Assembly: GCF_000485595.1 (NCBI RefSeq)
Contig: NW_014577076.1
Span: 846,529-881,011 of the forward strand
Length of the DNA stretch: 34,483 nt
DNA from: Priapulus caudatus
Lineage: Eukaryota > Priapulida > Priapulimorpha > Priapulimorphida > Priapulidae
Direction of reading: 5' to 3'
The notes below the pieces were generated by a model that saw nothing but the letters and a program-made list of their open reading frames with translations, was not told where the DNA came from and searched no databases. This document shows, piece by piece, positions 18,843 to 27,313 of this stretch. Position numbers and translations under genes: made by a program. Position 1 is the stretch's first letter; every line of letters starts with the position of its first letter.

Positions 18843-19285
18843 TGGCAAGACGAATCTGCGTGTACGTGCGTGTACGTGCGTGTACCCGCGTGTACGTGCG
18901 TGTAATCTCCGTGTACCGCGTGTACGTGCGTGTATCTGCGTGTACGTGCGTGTATCTGCGTGTACGTGCGTGTACCGCGTGTACCTGCGTGTACGTGCGT
19001 GTACCCCGCGTGCTACGTGCGTGTATCTCCGTGTACCCGCGTGTACGTGCGTGTATCTGCGTGTACGTGTACGCTGCGTGTATCTGCGTGTACTGCGTGT
19101 ATCTGCTGCTGTACGTGGTGTACCTGCGTGTACGTGCGTGTACCCGCGTGTACGTGCGTGTATCTCCGTGTACGTGTACGTGCGTGTATCTGCGTGTACG
19201 TGCGTGTATCTGCGTGTACGTGCGTGTACCCGCGTGTACGTGCGTGTACCTGCGTGTACCAGCGTGTACGTGCGTGTACCCCCTC
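18843..19285. repeat. 10-bp minisatellite (CGTGTACGTG type)
   Basis: About 43 units of GTACGTGCGT, alternating with GTATCTGCGT and GTACCCGCGT variants, so a 20-bp higher-order unit is visible. Much of it is alternating purine-pyrimidine. Long open frames on both strands (Val/Cys/Arg or Thr/His/Arg rich) arise because the unit lacks stop codons. They are not genes. Confidence 0.95.
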
Positions 19286-19358
19286 TGTGCGTGCCTGCCT
19301 GAGCAGCCATTGTTTACAGGTCAGGATGATCCCAGGTCATGAATAATAATTAAGAATA

Positions 19359-19728
19359 GGGTCCCTATATACAGAGAGTTGCGCCATGACGAGTCGGAAA
19401 AAATCGGTCACGTGGTCGCTGGACGACATGTTGTTTCCAAAATGATACGCACGGCTATGGCCGTAAGAAAGTGTACAATTAAATTATCATATGGCGCGAA
19501 CGATTTGAGTTACATTTCTAGAAATCTAGATACACATAGACACATGTCTTAGCTATAATCTCTGTAAATTTTGAGTTTATTGAAGCACGATTAGTCTAAT
19601 TAATTACTACGGACCATTGTACAGCGTAACCATACAGCGCTGTACTTAAGCCAGCGGGGTGAGGATCCATTTGGAAACAAAATGGCGTCAAATCCTGAGT
19701 TGGCGCAACTCTCTGTATACAGGGACCC
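19359..19728. mobile_element. TA-flanked MITE (370 bp)
   Basis: 28-bp terminal inverted repeats with one mismatch, beginning GGGTCCCTATATACAGAGAG, are flanked on both sides by TA (19357-19358 and 19729-19730). Inner homology continues weakly with GTTTCCAAA near 19430 and its complement near 19670. No open frame is present. TA duplication suggests Tc1/mariner-type mobilisation. Confidence 0.85.
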
Positions 19729-19905
19729 TATATAGCGCCATAGGCGCAAGATAGACCACTCTCCAATCACAGCCGGGGTAGGCCATTAGTAAGCAGGTTC
19801 ACACGAAGTTCCCGGATGCTGCTGTATCTGCTGCTGTGCAACTGTCTGCAGTGCTGTGTACCAATTCGTTATGGCGTCTACGTCAACAAGCTCAGCTCAC
19901 TGTTC

Positions 19906-20901
19906 CACAGGCACTTGGGCCGTTTCAATAATAAAATGTCAATAATAAATACAACTTGTCAGTACTAGACCTACCAGTACCAGTACCAGTAATAGTCTTA
20001 ATGTTTGATTTGACCTAATAACTTCACTTCAATACCGTCCAATACACCGCTGCAACACACATTCCTATAGCGCGCACGCCATTGTGCACAAATACACAGT
20101 AATACACAGTATGCAGTAATACACAGTAATACATAGTATGCAGTAATACACAGTAATACACCCTATATTACTGTGTATTTGTGCACAATGGCGTGCGCGC
20201 TATAGGAATGTGTGTTGCAGCGGTGTAGGCCTATTGGGCTTAGTCTAGTAAGTTATTAGGTCAAATTAAACATTAATACTATTACAGGCCCGTAGCCAGG
20301 GAGGTTCGGGGGGTTCGAACGACCCCCCCCCGAGCCCCCCAAGCAAAAAAATTGTTTTTTTTTAAATTTGCAAGAATTTCACCTCAGGTCGCTTCATTTT
20401 AGTGTAATAATTGCAAAATCTCCATCGTGCGGAGGGTGAACAGTGAACACCCCCCTCCCACACCCTCCCCTGCTCGGTCGCTTGGCTCCCTCGCCTTTGT
20501 CGCTTCGCGCCCGAGCAGGGGCGTCTACAGGGGGGGGTCCAGGGAGTCGGACCCCCCCCTTGCTCGCGCAGAAAACGCATCTGAGGGGGTGTAATTTAAA
20601 AAAAATTCTGGGGGAGGGCCTCCCATACCCCTCTTCGCGGGCTCGCAACTTTGGGTTACGGTTAGACCCCCCCCCCCTGGTACAAATCCTGTACACGCCC
20701 CTGCCGAGCAAAAATGGCAACATTGAAACACGAACCCCCTCCCCCCAATATAAAGCTGGCTACGGGCCTGCTATTAGTATTACTATTAGTATTATTGGTA
20801 CTGCTACTGGTACTGGTAGGTCTAGTACTGACAAGTTGTATTTATTAACCATCATTTTATTATTGAAATGACCCAAGTGACTGTGCCTGTGCACTGTTCT
20901 G
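19906..20901. mobile_element. large inverted repeat around a palindromic core
   Basis: The left arm (19906 to about 20105) and right arm (about 20163-20284 continuing at 20777-20901) are inverted copies centred near 20133. The inner about 60 bp are nearly perfect (20044-20103 with 20165-20226). The outer part shares CAGGCAC, TTTCAATAATAAAATG and ATACAACTTGTCAGTACTAG. A hAT-like element (20285-20770) interrupts the right arm. The outer right end overlaps the start of the THAP/P-type transposase exon at 20868. A CAGTAATACA short repeat fills the centre. Confidence 0.8.
20285..20770. mobile_element. hAT-like non-autonomous element (CAGGCCCGTAGCC ends)
   Basis: 486 bp bounded by CAGGCCCGTAGCCAGG and GGCTACGGGCCTG, flanked by the exact 6-bp repeat CTATTA at 20279-20284 and 20771-20776. 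Its right portion, including GCGCCCGAGCA and CCAATATAAAGCTGG, matches the right end of the larger element at 33251-34288. The inserted DNA is G/C-run rich and has no transposase. Its insertion into the right arm of the inverted repeat dates it as younger than that repeat. Confidence 0.85.
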
Positions 20902-20986
20902 CTGTAAATTGCTCGAATCGGCAGTGTGAGCATAGGTGTAAGCGACCCGACCTGTCTTTCTTCAGGTTTCCCAAGAATACAGAAAG
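20868..20986 (+). CDS. exon 1 of THAP/P-type transposase relic
   Basis: 39 codons plus two bases from ATG. It holds CSAVNC and LSFFRFPKNTE, the N-terminal half of a C2CH THAP zinc finger. The donor is GAAAG|GTGAGAA. Its first bases form the outer end of the large inverted repeat. Confidence 0.7.
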
Positions 20987-21664
20987 GTGAGAAAATATTC
21001 TTTTTTGTCGCAATCCCTCGTGAAAGAGTTGTGCAATCTTTGTTGATACATGTAGTACCAGTGGCAGTGCAGTGGCTCTCATATTCTTGTTGTTTGTGCA
21101 CAGGGCGTACGTGCGGTGTACTTGTGTGTTGCAGATGAGCATTTGAACGGCATTTACAGCAAGTTATCGACAATAATAGGCGAAATAGAGTAGAGAAACA
21201 TTAATACTTTGATAGTAAATACATTTAGTGTTTATTTACCATTATTTGTTTGAGACGTTCCAGGTGCCTGTGCACTGTACCACTGACACTGCACCACTGT
21301 ACTGTGTACATACGATTATGAATCATTGTTAGATTTTTGTACACTTGAATGAGAGATTTGATACAGCTATTGTCATAAAAAAGTAATGAATCCAATTAGT
21401 AATTTATACTTGAGTAAATTTAGTAATACAGGGGCTTATTAATGTGGGGGTGGGGTGCTGAGCAGGCGAGTGTTTGTGGGGGAGGATGTGGGAGGGGCGG
21501 TGGTGCACTGAGAACAATTTAACAGGTAAACTATAGCGTACCTACATTTTTGGCAGGATTTGAACTCGGTTGAGCTCCTACATTCTGCAGGAATGTAGTT
21601 ATAACTTATAATCAAATGTGTTCTCATAGGTTAATCCTATGTGATCTCTTTTTTAATTTCATGT
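20987..21664. other. intron-like interval of the THAP relic
   Basis: Includes a second GTGCCTGTGCACTGTACC stretch at about 21264 that echoes the transposase exon 1 start (TGTGCCTGTGCACTGT). A G-rich segment is at 21440-21500. No other exon was recognised. Confidence 0.4.
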
Positions 21665-21929
21665 CAACAATGGGTCCAGAATACTCGTCGACAAGATCTG
21701 CTAAACCGACCCGTGGTGTACTTGTCAAACAACTGCCGTCTTTGTTCTGAACACTTTGAACTTGACCAATTCTCCAACAAGCAGACCAAAAACAGGCTAA
21801 AATGGAATGCAGTACCAACCCTCTTTGATATATCAAATCCCCCGAAACGTCTGTCCACCCCACGCAGGTCACTCAAAAGGAAGGATGAGAACATCCCATC
21901 TTCACAAAACCCCTCAAAAAAGCAAAGAG
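21665..21929 (+). CDS. exon 2 of THAP/P-type transposase relic
   Basis: Encodes QQWVQNTRRQDLL, then NNCRLCSEHF, and ends the THAP domain with LKWNAVPTLFD, followed by a Lys/Ser/Pro-rich linker. The donor is AAGAG|GTAGGC. The 5' boundary is inferred from the domain: a pyrimidine tract is present, but the next dinucleotide is TG rather than AG. Confidence 0.65.
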
Positions 21930-22346
21930 GTAGGCCTATTTGCAAGTATTTTTTTTACCTTTTTATTATTAAATTTATATTCTCACTTGCAAAATTATAT
22001 CATAACTGATTTACAATATGTAATAGCATGTATGGTATATCTCTTTTCATTTGTGAAATGTTCACAAAACTATAATCACACATAAGGCGACACAGTGTAC
22101 GCTAATACAATGTGTAATTCTAGTAAGAACAGTCATTCAAAACTTCCTTACGCATAAGTTAGCCATTTAAATAAATTAATGAGACATCAAAAATCAAAAC
22201 CATGATTCTTTGTGAAGACAAAAATTGGTGCATCACATGTATTTTTAATGAAATAAGTAGTGGATGCTGATTTATTTACATGTGTATACTAAATTTATTT
22301 CATTTGTAGACTTCTCACTTTTCTCCTTTCTCATTTTCTTTTGCAG

Positions 22347-23046
22347 TGTCAGACTTCACACAGACTGAACATTCTTACTGCTTAGCTGCAGACCAAATTC
22401 ATGAGAATGAACCCAGCAGTGTTTCTCCACCTCCTGATACAGATGATCACAGCAGAGCTCTGAAGAAGGAAAGACAGCGTACGTTACGCCTAAAAAAAAG
22501 AGTAAAACAGTTGAAACGATCAATGGAAAAGGAAGCTAAAGAAAGTGAAACAATTAGTGACTTGATAAGAAGAGCTGGTGAATTTTTACAGGAACCAGCA
22601 CTATCTTTCTTTGCATCACAATTGCGGAATGCGTCAGGACGTAGAAGAGCAAGACGAAGCCAATGGAGTTATTCAGACAAAGTAGTTGCCTTGTCCCTCT
22701 ACCACCAGAGTCCCCGTGCGTATCACTTCTGCCAGCGCATTTTCACACTTCCGTCAGTCACATCACTGCGTAGGTGGTTGAGTAATATCGAAGTGAGGCC
22801 TGGGTTTCCCTCTAAGATCTTTGAACTTTTGAAAAACAGGGTAGCAGGAATGGCAGAGAGGGATAAGTTCTGTGTAGTGTCCTTGATGATATGAGTCTAC
22901 GTACAGGCCTCTCATACAATATTACAGAAGATTCAGTAAAAGGTTTTGAGGACTTTGGATCCCTAGGGAAGACGCCACGTCCTGCCAACCATGCTCTCGT
23001 TTTCATGATTAGAGGCTTAATGGGAAAATGGAAGCAACCTCTAGGT
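22347..23046 (+). pseudogene. exon 3 of THAP/P-type transposase relic
   Basis: Acceptor TTTTCTTTTGCAG; the first two bases complete a Val codon, consistent with the phase of the previous donor. Residues up to KFCVVS are in one frame. The downstream DDMSLRTGLSYN and ANHALVFMIRGLMGKWKQP are in another, so a single-base loss lies at 22875-22890. The Asp of DDM probably corresponds to the first catalytic Asp of the P-transposase RNase H-like domain. Confidence 0.75.
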
Positions 23047-23176
23047 TATGGCGCTATATGATCTTTTCTGCATATCTCCCAAATCCCATTGGTTGATACA
23101 AATCACGTGGCTCAACTGCCTCAATGACGTGACAGTGTTGTCATATTCATGGCACATCCATAATCTATAAACCCAA

Positions 23177-23246
23177 TAAGCCTGAATAGCCGAACGCGTA
23201 CAGCACGGCCGTCACGGCTGAAAGGTCGTTGATCGAATCCCATCTG
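23177..23246 (+). repeat. tRNA-like sequence, probable SINE head
   Basis: Has an A-box-like AATAGCCGAACGCG and, after a suitable gap, AGGTCGTTGATCGAATCCC, which resembles the RNA polymerase III B box GGTTCGANTCC. I cannot fold it into a complete cloverleaf with a matching acceptor stem, so a tRNA-derived SINE fragment fits better than a functional tRNA gene. Confidence 0.5.
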
Positions 23247-23382
23247 TTTTTTTAATTATTTTCCTGTTTTCTGTATTTTTCTATCTTTATCCATTTAACT
23301 ATCATTTTCCAATTAACGCAAATATTTACATAATTTATTTACAACAATTTAATAACAACATATTTTTTTTAATAGGGTAATT

Positions 23383-23470
23383 AGGGTTAGGGTTAGGGTC
23401 ACAATCATAGAAATAATATAGATAACCATATCTAGTTAGGGTATCTATATTATTTCTATGGTCACAATGC
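23383..23470. repeat. telomere-like TTAGGG run plus hairpin
   Basis: Three TTAGGG units (about 23383-23400) are followed by an inverted repeat whose arms CATAGAAATAATATAGATA (about 23407) and its complement (about 23443) are perfect. The arms are bordered by GTCACAAT on both outer sides. This may be a short foldback insertion. Confidence 0.65.
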
Positions 23471-23640
23471 ACTATAAAACAAGAGTTTGAGGCACTTGAC
23501 GTGATGCGGCCATGATGCCGAGGCGCGCCGAGTATTGAACCTTTGTGTCTTCCAATCAAGGCCTACGCCGCACCTCTCTTTGATATTTTTATAGGTGCAT
23601 GGGGACCCATATAGCACCACCAAATCGCCGATCTCAGGAA

Positions 23641-24171
23641 CTAGGGCATTCTGCTAGGCTAGAACGGTTTCCTACGATAGAGTTTGGCACAAAAACGAAA
23701 ATAACACGCTGTTTAGCGCACTGCGCTACGTCCTTCTGTTGCATTTTCGCATTTCCGTAATCAGAATAAGCCCCGCCTTCTTCGTTAATGGGCATGAATA
23801 GGGCGTCAACGACGTGACCGTTACTGCGTGTAGTTGTTTGGCGAGATTGTTTGTTTTTCGTAAATAATGAGAAAGGCCCGGCTGATGCATTTCGCACCGA
23901 AGTGGAATTTTTTTTGCCATTTTCACTCGCTGTCGGAAGTGAACGAGTGCGTCATTCATTGAACATTTCAGCAAAACACAGTACACTGCACGACAGAGGT
24001 TGGAATGTTCAGAGCCAATGTTTACATGCCACAGCGCCATCTCTTGGATGTTTTATAAGTAAATATGGGGATTTTCAATAAAATAATGCATTTTTAATGT
24101 ATTTACCACGATTTACGTATAGAAACTATATGTTATTTTTACTGATTTCTCCGTATCTTTCCTTGGAGTTT
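23641..24171. other. intergenic DNA, nothing recognised
   Basis: Two overlapping minus-strand frames (23634-23897, 23726-24040) show no recognisable domain and look random. No other feature was recognised. Confidence 0.4.
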
Positions 24172-24693
24172 TCATCGTCTTTCAATGCCTTTCGGTAAAT
24201 TTTTCTGCGTTTTCTGCGTGATTATTATTTTGCGCAGGCACTCATTTTGGAAATCCTCCAACATTTTTACTTCTTCCTTAGTCCATGTTTCACTGTTATT
24301 TAGGAAGGAAGGTAAAACTGTGCATTCGTATAATTTCACTCTTGCTTCTATAGTATGATTTCCGTAATTTTGCTCTGCTGCCCATGATAATATTTCCCTC
24401 ATTATGAACCTACATTTTTCAGTTCGGACTCTTATCATATCGCTATAACCTCCTATATCATTAATTAAATCCCCTAGGTATGAATATTTGGTGCATTTTT
24501 TGATTACTTGGTTGCCTATTAATATCTACTTCTCTATCCTTTCTTTGTTTGTGAATTTTATAACCATTGTATTTGTTTTATTCATATTAAATTCTAATAT
24601 TTTTGATTCAGCTAATCTGGAGCATGACTGAGCGATTTTTGTTACTGATTTATAAACTCCAATTCCTAGAATATCGTCCATATATAATCATTG
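24172..24693 (-). pseudogene. LINE reverse transcriptase relic (RT active site to C-terminal part)
   Basis: On the minus strand the translation begins with LYMDDIL, a (Y/F)xDD reverse transcriptase active site (about 24680). It continues through KSVTKIAQSCSRL, NKTNTMVIKF, YSYLGDLIN and ARVKLYECTVLPSFLNNSETW to FQNECLRKI. This order is typical of the palm/thumb end of non-LTR retrotransposon reverse transcriptases. One stop codon lies after KERIEK, and 5' of LYMDDIL the frame is broken. It is a 5'-truncated, inactive copy. The clade is not determined. Confidence 0.8.
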
Positions 24694-24714
24694 TCATCTT
24701 CTAAAACTACAGAC

Positions 24715-24945
24715 CATCCGCTGACCGCTGTGGAGACGTGCGCCGGGCCTCGAATTTGGCGCACGTCTCCACTGCGGACAGCACTTCATACTTGAACATT
24801 CCCGCGGTCGCGTGCGCATATCCCGCGGAACTGCGCGTCTCATCCGCGCGCAGCGCTCAGGATCAACAGCAAAGCTGTGCCACACAATCTTGTATCATGT
24901 CTCTCTGGATTTGTATCAACCAATGGGATTTGGGAGGTATGCAGG
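24715..24945. mobile_element. dispersed hairpin repeat, diverged copy D
   Basis: Shares only the hairpin-plus-tail part of copies A-C. The stem arms are 24725-24744 and 24758-24777. After them come TTCCCGCGGTCGCGTGCGC and CCGCGGAACTGCGCG, then AGCGCTCAGGATCAAC, then CTCTCTGGATTTG. The stem sequence differs from A-C at several places but remains paired. It abuts the truncated 5' end of the LINE relic. Confidence 0.7.
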
Positions 24946-25395
24946 CCCTAACTGCGTGTCCTCGATCCTGTGACCCGATCGAGTTAACACAAACGCGCGT
25001 TGATCTTTGCTCTTATTATTGCTGATGAAAGCAGTACATCTAGCTGTAAGATTACAAAGATCTGCAGGCGCCTCAATGCTGTCGTCACGTAATGGGAATT
25101 ATCGATGTAGAAAATATTAATGAAGTACGCCGTTTGGTGCACGATAATAAAGTGCATACCTTACGACGCAAAAAACTTGTTTTACATTAAACGTGCCGAG
25201 TATATGCGTCGCGCGAGTTGGTAAATATTACAGTTACAAAACTTAAATTGTCGGTGTTAGCATTGGGTAGTGCAGGCCAAGTTACATGTGAATAACATCA
25301 ATATCTACATGTAAAAATTAGCACCAAGAGTAGATAAATAAGAATTTGTGTTTGGGATTGCCATTCCAAAATATCACGTAGAGGCAGATCCAGGG
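24946..25395. other. intergenic DNA, nothing recognised
   Basis: AT-rich single-copy-looking sequence with no recognised feature. Confidence 0.4.
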
Positions 25396-25482
25396 TCATG
25401 CAGGGGCGGATCCAGAGGGGGTCGAGGGGGTCCGGCCCCCGTTTTTACCGCAAAAAAAGAAAAAAAAGCATACACACGCACG

Positions 25483-25514
<32 letters not shown>

Positions 25515-25800
25515 TACACACTTCTCTTATATTGTCTCCATAAAAAAAATCTTGTTTAGCGCTAGTTTTTCTGATAAAGATTTACTTATATATATATGTA
25601 AATTCGTTATAAAAACCTAGAAATGGGCAAAGAGGGGTCCGCAGGCGTCCGGGGGACTGGATCTGATAAATTTTTGCATTCTAGACATCAAAATTACTGC
25701 TCAGATGCTCTCAGAATGCACCAATTTTTTTTTTAATCTTGGGGGAGGTCCCCCAAACCCCCCCCCTAACTCGCCTTCGGCAGCTTTTTAAAACACCAGA
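25396..25800. mobile_element. hAT-like repeat debris (CAGGGGCGGATCCAG)
   Basis: Begins CAGGGGCGGATCCAGAGGGG and contains a GGGGTCCG then GGACTGGATCTG stretch (25634-25665) and a C-run segment with TCCCCCAAACCCCCCCCC (25747-25765). This style matches CAGGG-ended hAT-type MITEs. I cannot define its right end. It includes a (CA)n run at 25478-25515. Confidence 0.45.
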
Positions 25801-26031
25801 AAAAGTAAGCAGGAAAAAGTACACTTTATTTCTTCCTGGACACCCCCTTTTCAAAAACCCGATCCCTGTCATCGCTTCACCGGTTAAATGTGAACCACCC
25901 ACTTCATCCAAAGGGTGGGGTGATACTCCATTAGAAGTGTTCCTGACTTTAATGTCATTAATGGTCATAATAACATATATATACATATATATATTGGTCA
26001 TATATTAGTTTGTGGTTTAATGTCATTTAGA

Positions 26032-26060
26032 TTAGGGTTAGGGTTAGGATTAGGATTATC
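26032..26060 (+). repeat. short TTAGGG-type run
   Basis: TTAGGGTTAGGGTTAGG followed by two degenerate TTAGGA units. Telomere-like, too short to mark a chromosome end. Confidence 0.6.
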
Positions 26061-26183
26061 AATCATTAATCATTAATGATATCAAAGTTGGGAACACTCC
26101 TAATGGAGCGTTAGCCAAAGGGTGTACCCACGTGGGTTTCGATATAATGATACTTTCACAATTAATTGAATTATCATTGCATG

Positions 26184-26413
26184 CAGGACCATAGCTAGCG
26201 GGGAGGGGCAATTAAGGGCCAAATTGCCACCCAGATCGCCACGCCAAGTAGATAGTATTCAGGAGCGTAGCTAACCCATTTTGTCTGGGAGGAGGGGGGG
26301 GGCGAAGCCCTGTGTATGGGGTGTTCTGTGAATGTTACGGTCATTGACTATGTATTATATATTTTTTCTAAGGGGGGATTTCCCCCCTTGCCCCCTCGCT
26401 AGCTACGGCCCTG
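26184..26413. mobile_element. CAGG..CCTG terminal-inverted-repeat element, possibly two nested copies
   Basis: The left end CAGGACCATAGCTAGCGGGG and right end CCTCGCTAGCTACGGCCCTG are inverted copies with a few mismatches. A second left end, CAGGAGCGTAGCTAACCC, begins at 26260, so one copy may be nested in or fused to another. The ends resemble the CAGGCCCGTAGCC family in style but differ in sequence. No coding region. Confidence 0.6.
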
Positions 26414-26510
26414 TATTACGTGCATGGTCAACGGCGAACCACCATGGGTTAATTGCCAACACAAACCGTCACTTTACCCCCAGGGCAAGATGAGTTAGCT
26501 ATAAAGGCTT

Positions 26511-26587
26511 TAGCTCTAGAACTATAGCCCTCCGCTCCGCCGCGATAGCCTCCTGCGGCGGAGCGGAGGGCTATAGTTCTAGAGCTA
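26511..26587. mobile_element. miniature snap-back element 2 (77 bp, 9-bp target duplication)
   Basis: A perfect 33-bp inverted repeat (26511-26543 with 26555-26587) encloses an 11-nt loop. The termini read TAGCTCTAGAACTATAGCC, identical to element 1 (10972-11081) except one base, while the inner stem is unrelated. It is flanked by the exact 9-bp direct repeat TAAAGGCTT at 26502-26510 and 26588-26596. Confidence 0.85.
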
Positions 26588-26596
26588 TAAAGGCTT

Positions 26597-27313
26597 CTGC
26601 TTTGTATTTTGTCATCTTGTTTTATCTACACTGTGAAATGGCGATGCTTTATCTTCATCATTCCTTTATAATTACTAGCTTTTATTATTCCTGGAGCATT
26701 TCAAGCTACCATCTTATCTTATTCTGTGCTGGGGAGCCACCTATGTGCTGTTAAAACAATGAAATATTCGGTTGGCTCTAATCCTTGTAGCTGTTCAAAC
26801 GACACTCCCGTTTCCCATTACTGGAACTGGTCAACTTCCGTTCATCTGTACACGCACCCACGCCGCATCCATGCATTTGGCAAGAACATCGCAAACCACA
26901 TGTTTTCACTTTTAGCATTTTACAGTCTTTAAACAAATAAATACATAATAATACTAATAAATTTACACTCAATATAAAACCTTCTAGCATATATAAGTCA
27001 AATATGGCATCGTTCCGCCATCTGTCGGCAAAAATAATTTGTAATGCACATTAAACTATATTCATCACAGCAAAACAATTTGTGACAGAATGAGACATAT
27101 TTATTTTAAAACATTGCTATTCTACTGACTTTAAAACTTGTTGGAGCAAAATATATCGATTTTAAATCTAAAATACATTTCTAAATCTTCCCGTACATAA
27201 AATTAAAAGTTATTCGCCTTGCATGTGTATATAAATCTAATATAAATTATAATATGAAGTATAAGTATATCTACTGATACTGATGCTATAATTTTTCCTC
27301 TCTGTCTTCAACC
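26597..27313. other. intergenic DNA, nothing recognised
   Basis: AT-rich sequence. Small frames here have no recognisable domain and no repeat was identified. Confidence 0.4.

Larger units (their letters stand above)
20868..23046 (+). pseudogene. THAP domain / P-element-type transposase gene, truncated and frameshifted
   Basis: Exon 1 (20868-20986) starts MTQVTVPVHCSAVNCSNR and contains the first THAP zinc ligands (C-x4-C) and FFRFPK; its donor is AG|GTGAG. Exon 2 (about 21665-21929) has the conserved Trp in QQWV, LCSEHF (the C-x2-H ligands) and AVPTLF. Exon 3 starts at 22347 after TTTTGCAG. It encodes a Lys/Arg coiled coil, then a P-transposase-like section with QSPRAYHFCQRIFTLPS and LRRWL. 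At about 22885 one base is missing: the frame of KFCVVS is lost and DDMSLRTGLSYNITEDSVKGF continues in another frame up to WKQPLGY. Similarity ends near 23046, so later catalytic residues are absent. The expected exon 2 acceptor lacks AG. It is a dead copy of a THAP9/P-type transposase. Confidence 0.75.
23047..23640. other. repeat-rich segment replacing the transposase 3' half
   Basis: Starts where transposase similarity ends. It contains a stretch at about 23067-23103 with CCCAAATCCCATTGGTTG, whose inverted counterpart is at 24906-24945, then two tRNA-like regions, a hairpin and a short TTAGGG run. No coding exon was recognised. Confidence 0.45.

Noticed and set aside
18637-19346. Long overlapping open frames (up to 221 residues) on both strands.
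   Set aside because: They translate a stop-free 10-bp minisatellite in several frames and have no domain structure.
20362-20871. Several overlapping frames with Pro/Gly/Arg-rich products.
   Set aside because: They lie inside the G/C-run-rich hAT-like element and show no conserved domain.
21439-21627. Minus-strand 62-residue frame.
   Set aside because: It lies in the THAP relic intron and has no recognisable features.
23177-23246. Functional tRNA gene.
   Set aside because: Only A-box and B-box-like motifs are visible; I could not pair an acceptor stem, so a SINE fragment is more likely.
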